64,000 nucleotides of DNA from Acinetobacter chinensis (GCF_002165375.2 NZ_CP032134.1:3472001-3536000); one strand, 5' to 3'. Counted from the first letter of the stretch, positions 33,952 through 43,409 are shown. Program-made: numbers and translations. The notes: generated by a model not told the origin, from the letters alone.

Positions 33952-34614
33952 AAGCAGCTCCTTGTTCAATCAGTGTCCAATAGAAGCCTCATCATCCCTC
34001 AGTCGATGTATTGTCATAACTACCAATAAGTTTAAGATTTTTCTTATTTTTCTGATCATCAGTTGAAATTTCTGCTATCTGAAACCGGCAGGCTATAGTC
34101 GTAAAAACAATTAATTCAAATAAATTCTGAGTAAAACCATCAGAAATACGACTTAAATATCAATATCAGCAGCCTGAGCACCGAAGTTACGTAAAATTAC
34201 AAATAATAGTTAAAAGTGATTACTCCCCTTGTTTTTAATGATTCATTGCGATTAATCACACGAATGTAAATATAACTTTTACATCTATGTTGATTCTTAT
34301 TTCATCTTAAATTCTGAGTTAATTCATAGGATTTCAATGCTGTTACAGGCTCTGCCTGAAAAAATCACTTTCACAGCCGTTCTGTTCCGGACTGGAAGCT
34401 CATGCTTTTTATCCATATTCTGCTGTACTTTTTATAAAGTTTTTCACAGCTTTGACTAAAGCGTATTGTTCTTATGCCTCTGATCAGTCATAATTTGCAT
34501 AAGCATTATTCAACCCTGAAACACAGGTCTGAAGTGCTGAAAATCAAAAAACGCAACCATCCCGACCTTCGTTTTATTACCCATCCGGATGGAAAAACAG
34601 GATATTTTTTCAAA
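33952..34614. other. 660-bp gap between the MFS gene and dapA
   Basis: AT-rich DNA with divergent promoters expected. No ORF with a convincing ribosome-binding site and no tRNA or known riboswitch was seen. The frame of dapA is open back to 34474, but that part does not look like the DapA N-terminus. Confidence 0.45.
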
Positions 34615-35514
34615 ATGACTCAGCAAGCACAGATCATTCAAGGCTCAATCGTCGCAATCGTCACCCCAATGTTTGAAGATGGCAGTGTAGATTGGAAGAG
34701 CCTGGAGAAGCTCGTTGAGTGGCACATTGCGGAAGGTACAAACAGTATTGTTGCTGTTGGCACAACAGGTGAAGCCTCTACACTGAGCATGGCTGAGCAC
34801 ACACAGGTGATCAAGGAAATCATCCGTGTCGCTGACAGACGTATTCCTGTCATTGCCGGCACTGGCGCAAACTCAACCCACGAAGCGATTGAACTGACCA
34901 GAGAAGCCAAAGAGCTTGGTGCTGATGCAGCACTGCTGGTTACTCCTTATTATAATAAACCGACCCAGGAAGGTCTGTTCCAGCACTATAAAGCGATTGC
35001 TGAAGCTGTTGATTTACCGATCATTCTGTATAACGTACCGGGTCGTACCGGTGTGGATATGGAAAATGAGACTGTTATCCGTCTGGCAGACATTGCAAAT
35101 ATCGTAGGCATTAAAGATGCAACCGGTGACATTCCTCGTGGTCAGGAACTGCTGGACGGTCTGAGCAATAAAAACATGACCGTCTACTCAGGTGATGACG
35201 CAACTGCATATCAGCTGATTTTACGCGGTGCAAAAGGCAATATCTCTGTAACTGCAAACGTCGCACCGAAAGAAATGAGTCAGGTCTGTGCCTCTGCAAT
35301 TGCCGGTGATGCAGCTCAGGCTGAACAGCAGAACAACCAGATTGCAAATTTACACAATATTCTGTTTTGTGAATCCAACCCGATTCCTGTGAAATGGGCA
35401 CTTCATGAAATGGAATTAATCGGTACAGGTATTCGCCTGCCATTAACGCCATTGGCACAACAATACCGCGCACCGCTTCGCGAAGCACTGATCGCTGCGG
35501 GCGTCATTAAATAA
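34615..35514 (+). CDS. dapA: 4-hydroxy-tetrahydrodipicolinate synthase
   Basis: 299 aa. Condenses pyruvate with aspartate semialdehyde in the lysine/diaminopimelate pathway. The Schiff-base lysine is K167 in IVGIKDATGD, the catalytic Tyr is Y139 in ILYNVPGRTG, and GTTGEASTL (49-57) binds the pyruvate carboxylate. I chose ATG 34615 because it gives a normal N-terminus (IIQGSIVAIVTPM). bamC follows 12 bp later and purC after that: the conserved dapA-bamC-purC cluster. Confidence 0.96.
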   Translation: MTQQAQIIQGSIVAIVTPMFEDGSVDWKSLEKLVEWHIAEGTNSIVAVGTTGEASTLSMAEHTQVIKEIIRVADRRIPVIAGTGANSTHEAIELTREAKELGADAALLVTPYYNKPTQEGLFQHYKAIAEAVDLPIILYNVPGRTGVDMENETVIRLADIANIVGIKDATGDIPRGQELLDGLSNKNMTVYSGDDATAYQLILRGAKGNISVTANVAPKEMSQVCASAIAGDAAQAEQQNNQIANLHNILFCESNPIPVKWALHEMELIGTGIRLPLTPLAQQYRAPLREALIAAGVIK

Positions 35515-35526
35515 GAGCACGACACT

Positions 35527-36135
35527 ATGCAATTACGTTTCGGTCTGACCCTCGTACTTTCAGCATTTACACTGGCAGGTTGCAGCACCATGGGCATCGG
35601 CAACGGTTCCCTGGATTATAAAAAAGCATCCTCACTGGAGCCACTGCAATACCCTGAAGGTTCTATGGTTCGCCCGGCAACGCCTTTGTATCCTGCTCCT
35701 ACGGTTGAACAGCTTGCAATTGATCATGCACCTAAGCTTGAGAACAAGCGTGGCAACCGTTTTGCTTTACCCCGTCCCGAGATGACCCAGACCGACACCT
35801 CAGCGAATGATGCTGTGGAAACCGGTACAAATACTGGTCGTCCTCAACTTGTAACAGATGGAAATCAGAATCCCCTGCTCAAAATAGAAGGAAATTCTGA
35901 TACAATCTGGCAGTACACACTTGCGACTCTCGGCAGTCTGAATCACACCATTGCTGGTCAAAGTAAAAACCGTCACGAAGTGACTTTAAAAGTCGATCAG
36001 CAGACTTATGTGTTACGACTCACCTCTGTTGGGACCAGCAACAACCTGGCTGTTTTTAATGCCAACAACAGTTTTGCAGACCCTCAGAAAGCTGCTGAGC
36101 TGTTAACCCAGATTTCCCAAAACTGGCCAGCCTAG
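35527..36135 (+). CDS. bamC: BamC-like outer-membrane assembly lipoprotein
   Basis: A 202-aa lipoprotein with signal peptide and lipobox LAGC (cysteine near residue 19). It occupies the bamC position between dapA and purC. The N-terminal mature part is extended and contains LDYKKASSLEPLQYPEGS, matching the unstructured BamC segment that wraps BamD (the DY-x-KA...L-x-YP pattern). Only one C-terminal domain fits in 202 residues, against two in E. coli (344 aa), so it is a short BamC. It would act on the inner face of the outer membrane in the Bam complex. Confidence 0.75.
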   Translation: MQLRFGLTLVLSAFTLAGCSTMGIGNGSLDYKKASSLEPLQYPEGSMVRPATPLYPAPTVEQLAIDHAPKLENKRGNRFALPRPEMTQTDTSANDAVETGTNTGRPQLVTDGNQNPLLKIEGNSDTIWQYTLATLGSLNHTIAGQSKNRHEVTLKVDQQTYVLRLTSVGTSNNLAVFNANNSFADPQKAAELLTQISQNWPA

Positions 36136-36172
36136 TCGTTCTAGGCAATTTTTTTTTGCAAAAGGTTCCCCC

Positions 36173-36892
36173 ATGTTAAAACAAACCTTGCTCTATACCG
36201 GTAAAGCAAAATCTGTTTATGAAACAGACAGCGCAGACCATCTGATCTTAGTCTTCCGTGATGATGCCTCTGCCTTCAATGGCGAAAAAATCGAACAGCT
36301 GGATCGTAAGGGCAAGGTGAACAACCGTTTTAACGCCTTTATCATGGAAAAACTGGCTGCTGCAGGCATTGAAACTCATTTTGAGAAACTGCTTTCTCCA
36401 ACTGAAGTTTTAGTGAAAAAACTGCACATGATTCCTGTTGAATGCGTTATCCGTAACTTTGCAGCAGGTTCATTATGCCGTCGTTTAGGTGTTGAAGAAG
36501 GTAAAGAACTGACTCCACCTACTTTTGAACTTTTCTTCAAAGACGATGCGCTTGGCGACCCAATGGTCAACGAATCTCAGGCTATTGCTTTAGGCTGGGC
36601 AAATGCTGAACAGCTTGAGCAGATGAAAGTTCTGACTTATAAAGTCAACGAAGTACTGAAATCATTATTTGATGCTGGCAACATGATGCTGGTGGACTTC
36701 AAACTTGAATTTGGTGTTTTCCATGACCGTATCGTACTGGGTGATGAGTTCTCTCCAGACGGTTGCCGTTTATGGGATAAAGACACCAAGAAAAAACTCG
36801 ATAAAGACCGTTTCCGTCAAGGTTTAGGCGGTGTTGTTGAGGCTTATGAAGAAGTTGCTACACGTATTGGTGTAGACCTTTCTGATATCTGA
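36173..36892 (+). CDS. purC: Phosphoribosylaminoimidazole-succinocarboxamide synthase
   Basis: 239 aa. Joins CAIR and aspartate with ATP in purine synthesis. LLYTGKAKSVYET, the ATP loop FRDDASAFNGEK, VECVIRNFAAGSLCRRLG, MLVDFKLEFG and DEFSPDGCRLWD are all SAICAR-synthetase landmarks. Length is exactly typical. Third gene of the dapA cluster and followed by a strong terminator. Confidence 0.97.
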   Translation: MLKQTLLYTGKAKSVYETDSADHLILVFRDDASAFNGEKIEQLDRKGKVNNRFNAFIMEKLAAAGIETHFEKLLSPTEVLVKKLHMIPVECVIRNFAAGSLCRRLGVEEGKELTPPTFELFFKDDALGDPMVNESQAIALGWANAEQLEQMKVLTYKVNEVLKSLFDAGNMMLVDFKLEFGVFHDRIVLGDEFSPDGCRLWDKDTKKKLDKDRFRQGLGGVVEAYEEVATRIGVDLSDI

Positions 36893-36908
36893 TTTAAACA
36901 TCAGATCT

Positions 36909-36937
36909 AAAAAACCGGGCTTTTGCCCGGTTTTTTT
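36909..36937 (+). terminator. terminator after purC
   Basis: AACCGGGC/GCCCGGTT stem, TTTT loop, T-run. Confidence 0.9.
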
Positions 36938-36991
36938 ATGATGAATCAAAAGTGACAGGTTCTGATTCATCCTATCCATTCTGCACACAGC

Positions 36992-38266
36992 TTACTGCTG
37001 TTGCTGACTTTGCTGCCATCTGCGCTGTTGCAGGCGCTCTCCTTCAACTTCCCGTTTATTTCGGGCAGACTCATACAGCTTTGTGCCTTTCAGCTCCGGT
37101 GGCAGATAATCCTGCATCACAAAATGCTCAGGATAGCTATGTGGATACAGATAGTCTGCACCATAGCCCTGCTCTTTCATCATGCGGGTCGGTGCATTTC
37201 TTAAATGCAGTGGAACAGGCAAATTTGCTGTTTTTTCAGCCAGCTCCATCGCTTTATTGATCGCCATATAAGTACTGTTACTCTTGGCACTCGTCGCCAG
37301 ATAAACTGCGCACTGCCCCAGTATTATTCTGCATTCAGGCATACCGACAGCCTGAACTGAACGGAAGCATTCTCCTGCAAGCAACAGCGCATTCGGGTTT
37401 GAATTTCCAATGTCTTCAGATGCTGCAATCAGCATACGACGGGCAATAAAAACAGGATCTTCTCCACCTTTGAGCATACGAGCCATCCAGTACAGTGCCG
37501 CATCAGGATCACTGCCCCGAATGGATTTGATGAATGCGGAAACCAGATCATAATGCTGTTCACCCGATTTGTCATAACGGGCAATATTCTGCTGTGCCAC
37601 TTTCACCACCATGGCATTGGTAATGATGTTTTCCACCTCAGGCTCAAAAGTGCCTGCAATCAGCTCCAGCAGGTTCAGTGCTTTTCTGGCATCACCGGCG
37701 GCGAACTGAATCAGCGCATCAAACTCCTCGATCTGAATATAGCGTTCTTTCAGGAAACCATCCTGCTGAACCGCCTGCTTCAGTAAATGCTCAATCGCTT
37801 CATTGCTCAGTGCATTCAGGGTATACACCTGACAGCGGGACAACAGCGCGCTGTTCACCTCAAAAGACGGATTTTCTGTCGTTGCGCCGATCAGGGTGAT
37901 TTTGCCTTTTTCCACCGCATTCAGCAGTGCATCCTGCTGTGATTTATTGAAGCGGTGTATCTCATCAATAAAAACCACAGGTGTCAGCAGATCTCCACCA
38001 TCTGCAATCACTTCCCTTAACTCTTTCACACCCGTATTCAGCGCAGAAAGACTGACAAATGGGCGATCCACCGCCTGAGCCAGCAACAGTGCAATGGTGG
38101 TTTTACCTACACCAGGGGGTCCCCAGAAAATAATCGAAGGTAAATGCCCCTGGTCAATCATCTGACGTAATGGTGCATGCTCACCCAATAAATGATCCTG
38201 TCCGATAATCTGCGACAGATCTTTCGGGCGAAGCCTTTCTGGAAGTGGAATACTGCTGTCTGACAT
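36992..38266 (-). CDS. rarA: Replication-associated recombination protein A (AAA+ ATPase)
   Basis: 424 aa, related to clamp-loader ATPases and active at stalled forks. Walker A GPPGVGKTT (49-57), Walker B VVFIDEIHRFNKSQQD, sensor 1 LIGATTENPSFEVNSALLSRCQVY, and the C-terminal MgsA-type tetramer region (SNPNALLLAGECFRSVQAVGMPECRIILGQCAVYLA). Start at ATG 38266 (MSDSSIPLPERLRP). The end of the protein is glutamine-rich, unlike most homologues. It converges with purC. Confidence 0.95.
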   Translation of the reverse strand: MSDSSIPLPERLRPKDLSQIIGQDHLLGEHAPLRQMIDQGHLPSIIFWGPPGVGKTTIALLLAQAVDRPFVSLSALNTGVKELREVIADGGDLLTPVVFIDEIHRFNKSQQDALLNAVEKGKITLIGATTENPSFEVNSALLSRCQVYTLNALSNEAIEHLLKQAVQQDGFLKERYIQIEEFDALIQFAAGDARKALNLLELIAGTFEPEVENIITNAMVVKVAQQNIARYDKSGEQHYDLVSAFIKSIRGSDPDAALYWMARMLKGGEDPVFIARRMLIAASEDIGNSNPNALLLAGECFRSVQAVGMPECRIILGQCAVYLATSAKSNSTYMAINKAMELAEKTANLPVPLHLRNAPTRMMKEQGYGADYLYPHSYPEHFVMQDYLPPELKGTKLYESARNKREVEGERLQQRRWQQSQQQQ

Positions 38267-38344
38267 CTTGGATAATTCTAAAAAATAGTGCTGTCGATAG
38301 TCTACTATGTAAATCATCCACCGAGTATTTCCAATACGCTGTTT

Positions 38345-38367
38345 TATATTTTTGTAATAAAAATATA
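38345..38367. other. AT-only inverted repeat upstream of rarA
   Basis: TATATTTTT and AAAAATATA around GTAAT, in the 295-bp gap between rarA and the divergent GGDEF-EAL gene. Could be an operator or a chance AT palindrome. Confidence 0.3.
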
Positions 38368-38561
38368 CACCGTATGAATTTACAGTTTTTAAACTGCTTA
38401 TTTTTCAAAGCTGCCACTTTTTGAATGTTAATACAGTGTTTATACTCCTGCCTGTTTATCCGAAAATGGTATGGTGTATATTCAGCAGGCTATTTTTTAC
38501 TGATATACTGATTATGTGATATTAATCACACTTTTCACCCTATAGCGAGTTTTTCATCTGT

Positions 38562-40673
38562 ATGAAATCCTTATTTAAGAATAAACAGGCATCGCCTGAA
38601 ATTCAGGATTTCCCAGTACTGCCTGTCAGTCGCTGGTCAGATACTGTCGCTGAAAATTTACTCGATGCCCTGCCTCAGCTGATCTGTACTAAAACACGCT
38701 CACAGCGCCTGTTCTGTAATCAGGCGATGCGCTGTTATACCGGCACTCTCGCCATTGAAATGAATGACCCAGAATTCTGGCAGCTGTATATCCATCCAGA
38801 AGACCATGAATACTTTCTGGCTCAATGGTTCAAAGGGCTGTCTGAACTGCAGCATATTGAAATCACCTGCCGTATTAAAGACAGTACTCAGCAGTATCAC
38901 TGGTTCAGCATCTCTGCTGTTTTTCCAGCAATGGACAATGAGCTTGAATGGCTGATCAGCTGTACAGATATTGATGACCAGATTATAAATCAGCAGAAAC
39001 TGGCACAACAGATTTCAGCTCAGACGCAGATGCTTGATGCTAGTGTGGACTGCATCAAACTGCTGTCACAAAAAGGGCAGGTCATTTCCATTAATCAGCC
39101 TGGACGTGAGGCTCTTGGGATCAGTCATGATGTCACATCTTTTGGGATGCCCTGGCTGAATCTGCTCGCCCCTCATGTCCGTAAAAATGGACAACGGGCA
39201 CTTCAGGCTGCTGCTCAGGGGAAAAAAGCCCGATTTGATGGAATCACCCAGGTTGAAAACGGCAACCCACAGTACTGGGACAATATTCTGACCCCTATTC
39301 TGAATCATGAGGGTCTGCCTCAGAATATTCTGTGTGTTTCACGCGATGTCAGTGAACAACGGATTACCGCTGAAAAACTGCATCAGCTCAATGAGCGGGA
39401 TGACCTGACCGGTCTGTACAACCGTCGTGCCTTTAAAAAACTGCTGAGTAAAACCTTACAGCAGTCCAAACGAAATACCACGTCCACAGCATTGCTTTTA
39501 CTGGATCTGGATTATTTCAAACATATCAATGATGCAATGGGCTATGTTGCGGGCGATCACCTCCTGAGAGTACTCGGAAAACGCCTGAAAAACTGTCTGG
39601 ACAGCAATGCCTATGTTTCCCGACTGGGCAGTGATGAGTTTTCCATTATTCTGCCAGAGACTGGAGATGATCAGGATATTCTGAACATTGCAGCTAAATT
39701 ACAGAAACAGCTTGATCTGCCTATCCGTTATAACGGTCAGTTTTTAAATGGCAGCATGAGTATCGGTTATGCTGTTTATCCCCGTGATGCCAAAGACTCC
39801 TCTGCTTTGCTGAAATGTGCTGATATTGCTCTCAATAACCTGAAATCAGGGGGGCGTGGCGGTATTCAGATGTTCAGCCAGAGCATGCTCGATGTGCTGG
39901 AGGAGTCGGCCCGACAGCTGATTCTTGCCCGACAGCTGATTCGTGATAACAGCATTTTTCCTTTTTATCAGCCTAAAGTCCGTTTAAAAGATAAAAAACT
40001 GGTTGGCTTTGAAGCACTGTTACGCTGGCGTGATGAACATGGTGATGTTCAGTTACCCTCCAGAATTTATAAGTCGTTCCAGGACTATGACCTGGCAACC
40101 CGTATCAGTGAAAAAATGCAGACCTCAGTTTTTCAGGATATTGCACAGTGGCTGAAACAGGATACCAAAGTTCTGCCTGTCTCAATCAATGCTGCTCCAG
40201 TTGAGTTTCTGCGTGACAACTATGCTGAAACCCTGCTGAAACGTATGCAGTTCTATAAAATTCCTCCAGAACTGATCGAAATTGAAATCACTGAGCTGAG
40301 CCTTGCTGAAGGTGGTGCAAGCTATGTCATCCGCGCCTTAAACCTGTTGAAAAAAGCAGGACTGCGTATATCACTGGATGACTTTGGAACAGGACATTCA
40401 TCTCTGACCCGTCTGAAAGACTATCCTGTGGACTGTCTGAAAATCGACCGCAGTTTTGTGGTCGGTATGCAGAATGACCCTTCGATTCTTGCCATTGTCC
40501 GTGCCATCAGTCAGCTTGGCCCTGGTATGTCACTGGATATTCTGGCAGAAGGCATTGAAGTCACAGAACAGCTGAACACCCTGATCGACTGTGATTGTCA
40601 TATTGGACAGGGCTTCTATTTTTATCAGCCTATGTCATCTTCAGATGCCCTGCAACTGCTGCAAAAAAACTGA
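38562..40673 (+). CDS. PAS-GGDEF-EAL protein, probably a c-di-GMP phosphodiesterase
   Basis: 703 aa, soluble (no membrane segments). Two PAS-like sensor regions (about 30-140 and 155-268), then GGDEF (about 275-440) and EAL (about 455-703). The GGDEF signature reads G356-S-D-E-F360, one change from consensus, so cyclase activity is uncertain. The EAL half has E484-A-L, N543, E575, D606-D607 (DDFGTG), K627 and AEGIE, a complete catalytic set for hydrolysing c-di-GMP. It probably lowers c-di-GMP in response to a cytoplasmic signal, with GGDEF as a GTP-sensing regulatory domain. It stands alone. Confidence 0.9.
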   Translation: MKSLFKNKQASPEIQDFPVLPVSRWSDTVAENLLDALPQLICTKTRSQRLFCNQAMRCYTGTLAIEMNDPEFWQLYIHPEDHEYFLAQWFKGLSELQHIEITCRIKDSTQQYHWFSISAVFPAMDNELEWLISCTDIDDQIINQQKLAQQISAQTQMLDASVDCIKLLSQKGQVISINQPGREALGISHDVTSFGMPWLNLLAPHVRKNGQRALQAAAQGKKARFDGITQVENGNPQYWDNILTPILNHEGLPQNILCVSRDVSEQRITAEKLHQLNERDDLTGLYNRRAFKKLLSKTLQQSKRNTTSTALLLLDLDYFKHINDAMGYVAGDHLLRVLGKRLKNCLDSNAYVSRLGSDEFSIILPETGDDQDILNIAAKLQKQLDLPIRYNGQFLNGSMSIGYAVYPRDAKDSSALLKCADIALNNLKSGGRGGIQMFSQSMLDVLEESARQLILARQLIRDNSIFPFYQPKVRLKDKKLVGFEALLRWRDEHGDVQLPSRIYKSFQDYDLATRISEKMQTSVFQDIAQWLKQDTKVLPVSINAAPVEFLRDNYAETLLKRMQFYKIPPELIEIEITELSLAEGGASYVIRALNLLKKAGLRISLDDFGTGHSSLTRLKDYPVDCLKIDRSFVVGMQNDPSILAIVRAISQLGPGMSLDILAEGIEVTEQLNTLIDCDCHIGQGFYFYQPMSSSDALQLLQKN

Positions 40674-40754
40674 ATCAGACACTTCTCATCTAGTTTCATC
40701 TCCGCCCTGTCTGCGATAAAGTCTTCATATATTTTTTTTGCAGTATTTGACCTT

Positions 40755-41225
40755 ATGTACCTGATCAGTGCCTGTCTGGCAGGACAACCTGTCCGTTATG
40801 ACAGCAAAAGTTATCATTATGAGCAGATTCAACGGCTGATTCAGCAGGGAAAAGTCATAACAGCTTGCCCTGAACTGCTGGGTGGGCTCTCGTGTCCTCG
40901 CCTGCCTGCTGAAATTCAGAATGGTAATGGTGCAGATGTACTGAATGGAACCGCTCAGGTCATTGATGCTGTGGGACAGGATGTCAGTCAGGCATTTATA
41001 CAAGGGGCATATCGGACACTGGAACTCGCACAGCTGCACCACATTCAGACGGTGGTGCTCAAAGAAAACAGTCCATCCTGTGGTCGGCACTGGATTTATG
41101 ACGGCAGTTTCAATGCTCAGAAAATCAAGGGAATGGGGGTTACTGCAACACTGCTGCTACAACATGGCTTCCAGGTCATTTCCGAAAATCAGTTTTTAGA
41201 ACTACTCGCTTTAACAGAAGATTAA
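40755..41225 (+). CDS. DUF523 protein (TudS-like thiouracil desulfidase family)
   Basis: 156 aa with four conserved-looking cysteines: C7 (SACLAG), C38 (TACPE), C47 (LSCPR) and C109 (NSPSCG). Three of them (7, 38, 109) fit the [4Fe-4S] ligands of DUF523/TudS, and E40 sits in the CPE motif. TudS converts 2-thiouracil to uracil; for this protein the assignment is by family only. The gene overlaps the convergent YcgN-like gene by 4 bp at the stop codons. Confidence 0.8.
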   Translation: MYLISACLAGQPVRYDSKSYHYEQIQRLIQQGKVITACPELLGGLSCPRLPAEIQNGNGADVLNGTAQVIDAVGQDVSQAFIQGAYRTLELAQLHHIQTVVLKENSPSCGRHWIYDGSFNAQKIKGMGVTATLLLQHGFQVISENQFLELLALTED

Positions 41226-41674
41226 CGCACCCAGCGCACGATATGATCTTCAATATCGTCTTCATCCACTTCTGTTTCTGAAATACACCGACCTGCTGCG
41301 GACTTTCTGGCTTTGATGACACTGCTTCTGGAACCGGAATTCAGATAATGCCAGGTCGGCAGATTTTTGCCCTCTTTAAGACGGCGGTAAGCGCAGCTGG
41401 GCGGTAACCAGTGTATGGTTTCCAGCTTTTCAGGTGTCAGCTGAATACAGTCAGGAACCAGCATCTGACGTTCAGGATAATTGCTACACTGAGCCGTTTC
41501 ACAGTCCAGTAATTTACATGAGACGCGGGTATAGGCAACTTCCTGGGTTTCATCATCTTCGAGTTTCACCAGACAGCACAGGCCACACCCATCACACAGC
41601 GCTTCCCATTCTGGAAGAGTCAGCTCTGCTAAAGGGTATCTTTTCCAGAAATATGGACGCAGATCACCAGACAT
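41222..41674 (-). CDS. YcgN/UPF0260-family cysteine-cluster protein
   Basis: 150 aa. The N-terminal half holds CDGCGLCC followed by further Cys in SCKLLDC and CSNYPER, a pattern shared with CxxCxxCC-type zinc or iron-sulfur proteins. LPPSCAYRRLKEGKNLPTWHYL is the YcgN hallmark. Function unknown. Start at ATG 41674; the frame is open 20 codons upstream, but those residues do not fit the family. Its stop overlaps that of the TudS-like gene. Confidence 0.85.
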   Translation of the reverse strand: MSGDLRPYFWKRYPLAELTLPEWEALCDGCGLCCLVKLEDDETQEVAYTRVSCKLLDCETAQCSNYPERQMLVPDCIQLTPEKLETIHWLPPSCAYRRLKEGKNLPTWHYLNSGSRSSVIKARKSAAGRCISETEVDEDDIEDHIVRWVR

Positions 41675-41865
41675 AATATGTAAATAAAGATATGACCCGA
41701 ATATTATATCAGTCACTTCCATCCAGTTATGCAAAATTCATTTTTATTTTTAATTGTTTATCAATATTCAATAAAGCCGACAATTCATCAACAAAACCGC
41801 CACATACAGCGACCAGCGCACAGTTATATTTTAAAAACAGGGTTCATAACAACAAGGAGAAACAT

Positions 41866-42024
41866 ATGTTCCGCTGGGCAATAATTTTTGCAGTGATTGC
41901 ACTGGTCGCCAGCTTGTTAGGATTTGGCGGAGTAGCAGGTTTATCCAAGCAGTTTGCTATCATTCTGCTGATTGTCGCGGTCATACTGGCGATCGTCGGC
42001 TTCCTTTCCCGAGGAAAAGTCTAA
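41866..42024 (+). CDS. DUF1328 small membrane protein (YtjA-like)
   Basis: 52 aa, starting at ATG 41866 with AAGGAG. Two hydrophobic helices (about 4-20 and 29-47) joined by GFGGVAGLSKQF; this is the DUF1328/YtjA pattern, a small envelope-associated protein often stress-inducible. The longer in-frame reading from 41692 runs through non-conserved sequence and is rejected. Ends just before a terminator. Confidence 0.85.
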   Translation: MFRWAIIFAVIALVASLLGFGGVAGLSKQFAIILLIVAVILAIVGFLSRGKV

Positions 42025-42044
42025 AAAACAGACCAGCTTCCCAG

Positions 42045-42073
42045 AAAGAGAAGGATTGTTCCTTCTCTTTTTA
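42045..42073 (+). terminator. terminator after the DUF1328 gene
   Basis: AGAGAAGGA/TCCTTCTCT stem followed by T-run. Confidence 0.85.
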
Positions 42074-42193
42074 TATGCTGAATAAAAATAATTTCTCACA
42101 GTTTGATTGTATGCATTGCATGAATTTTCAGAACCATTGTCATATTTTTATGCTTTAATCATTTTATTTTCAGCTTCATATGGAATTGAGTCT

Positions 42194-42934
42194 ATGGCTT
42201 CTGGCATTAAAACCCGTGAAATTAACTATTCAACCCTAGACGGTAAACAGTTTACTGGCTACTTTGCTGCGCCTGAGTCCACTGCACCTGTAGCAGGCGT
42301 GATTGTGTCACCTGAGTGGTGGGGTCGGAATGAATACACTGAACAGCGTGCAAGAGAGCTGGCTGAACACGGATATGCCGCATTTGCCATTGATATGTAT
42401 GGAGACAAAAATGTCACAACCGATGCAAAGCAGGCTTATGCATGGATGATGCAGACATTTGAAGATCCCGATACGATTGTGACCCGTGCGTCAGCAGGAC
42501 TGGCAACATTAGCTGCACAGGAAGAAGTAAATGCAGATAAACTTGCAGCAATCGGTTTCTGTTATGGCGGTAAAGTCATTCTGGATCTTGCCCGTTCTGG
42601 TGCACCGCTTGAAGCGGTCGTGACTTTCCATGCAAACCTGTCACCGAAAGCACCAGCGCAGAAAGGACAGGTACAGGCTGAAATCCTTGTACTGCATGGT
42701 GAAGATGACAGCATGGTCAGCCTGGATGATGTCGATGCATTCCGTGAAGAAATGCATGCTGCTGAAGTCAGCCATGAAGTGATTATTTTTGAAAATGCCA
42801 AGCATGGTTTCAGTAATCCACAGGCAGATGAGCGTGCAAAAGCCAATGCTGTCGACCTCGGTTACAGTGCAGAAGCTGAAAAACAGGGACTGATTGCCAT
42901 GTATGAACTGCTTGACCGTCGCCTGGGTCAATAA
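42194..42934 (+). CDS. Dienelactone hydrolase family protein
   Basis: A 246-aa cytoplasmic alpha/beta hydrolase. The triad is C123 in GFCYGG, D171 or D172 in HGEDDSMV, and H204 in NAKHGFS, the Cys-Asp-His type of dienelactone hydrolases. The chlorocatechol-pathway substrate is not implied, as no pathway genes are near; many such proteins are general esterases. Start chosen at ATG 42194; the frame is open to 42107, but the extra residues would be a poor membrane segment. Confidence 0.88.
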   Translation: MASGIKTREINYSTLDGKQFTGYFAAPESTAPVAGVIVSPEWWGRNEYTEQRARELAEHGYAAFAIDMYGDKNVTTDAKQAYAWMMQTFEDPDTIVTRASAGLATLAAQEEVNADKLAAIGFCYGGKVILDLARSGAPLEAVVTFHANLSPKAPAQKGQVQAEILVLHGEDDSMVSLDDVDAFREEMHAAEVSHEVIIFENAKHGFSNPQADERAKANAVDLGYSAEAEKQGLIAMYELLDRRLGQ

Positions 42935-42944
42935 CATCAGGTTC

Positions 42945-42971
42945 AAAGTACAGTATAAATAACTGTACTTT
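42945..42971. terminator. stem-loop after the dienelactone hydrolase gene
   Basis: AAAGTACAGT/ACTGTACTTT, 10-bp perfect stem with a 7-nt loop; only a short T-run follows. Confidence 0.55.
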
Positions 42972-43027
42972 CCCATCCTCTCGGGATGCCTGAATACCGC
43001 TAATCATGATGAAAAGAGGACACAATA

Positions 43028-43390
43028 ATGACTGATAACAATTGCCCTTACTGCAATTTTGATGAATATGACATCATTGATAAAAACGAGTTTGGTGTCA
43101 TTCTGCCCGAACCCAATGCACTGTCCAAAGGTCACTGTGTAATTGTCCCTCTGCGTCATATCAGCTCTTTTTTCGAGATCAGCGATAAAGAACGCAAGAG
43201 CCTGCAGTCCTTACTGGAACTTGCACGCAACGAACTTCAGATCCGTCATCAGCCTGCCGGTTTTCATGTCGGATTCAATGACGGCAATGTCTTTGGTGAA
43301 GTATCTGAGCATCTGCATATTCACATCATTCCCCGTTATGAAGGTCAGGCTCTGAAACTGGATGAACGCTGGGGTATGGTCAATCCATAA
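43028..43390 (+). CDS. HIT-family nucleotide hydrolase
   Basis: 120 aa with the histidine triad H95-L-H97-I-H99 followed by IIPRYEG, and the N-terminal NNCPYC pair that binds zinc in some HIT proteins. Acts on nucleotide phosphoramidates or dinucleotides in the cytoplasm; the physiological substrate is unclear. AGAGG precedes the ATG. Followed by a strong bidirectional terminator. Confidence 0.9.
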   Translation: MTDNNCPYCNFDEYDIIDKNEFGVILPEPNALSKGHCVIVPLRHISSFFEISDKERKSLQSLLELARNELQIRHQPAGFHVGFNDGNVFGEVSEHLHIHIIPRYEGQALKLDERWGMVNP

Positions 43391-43409
43391 TTTCAGACCG
43401 TTCTCAATC

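Noticed and set aside
33952..34614. Lysine riboswitch or attenuator in front of dapA
   Set aside because: No recognisable conserved riboswitch core or terminator/antiterminator pair in the 660-bp leader region.
41692..41865. N-terminal extension of the DUF1328 protein to 110 aa
   Set aside because: The extension lacks family similarity, overlaps the YcgN-like promoter region, and a perfect AAGGAG stands before the ATG at 41866.
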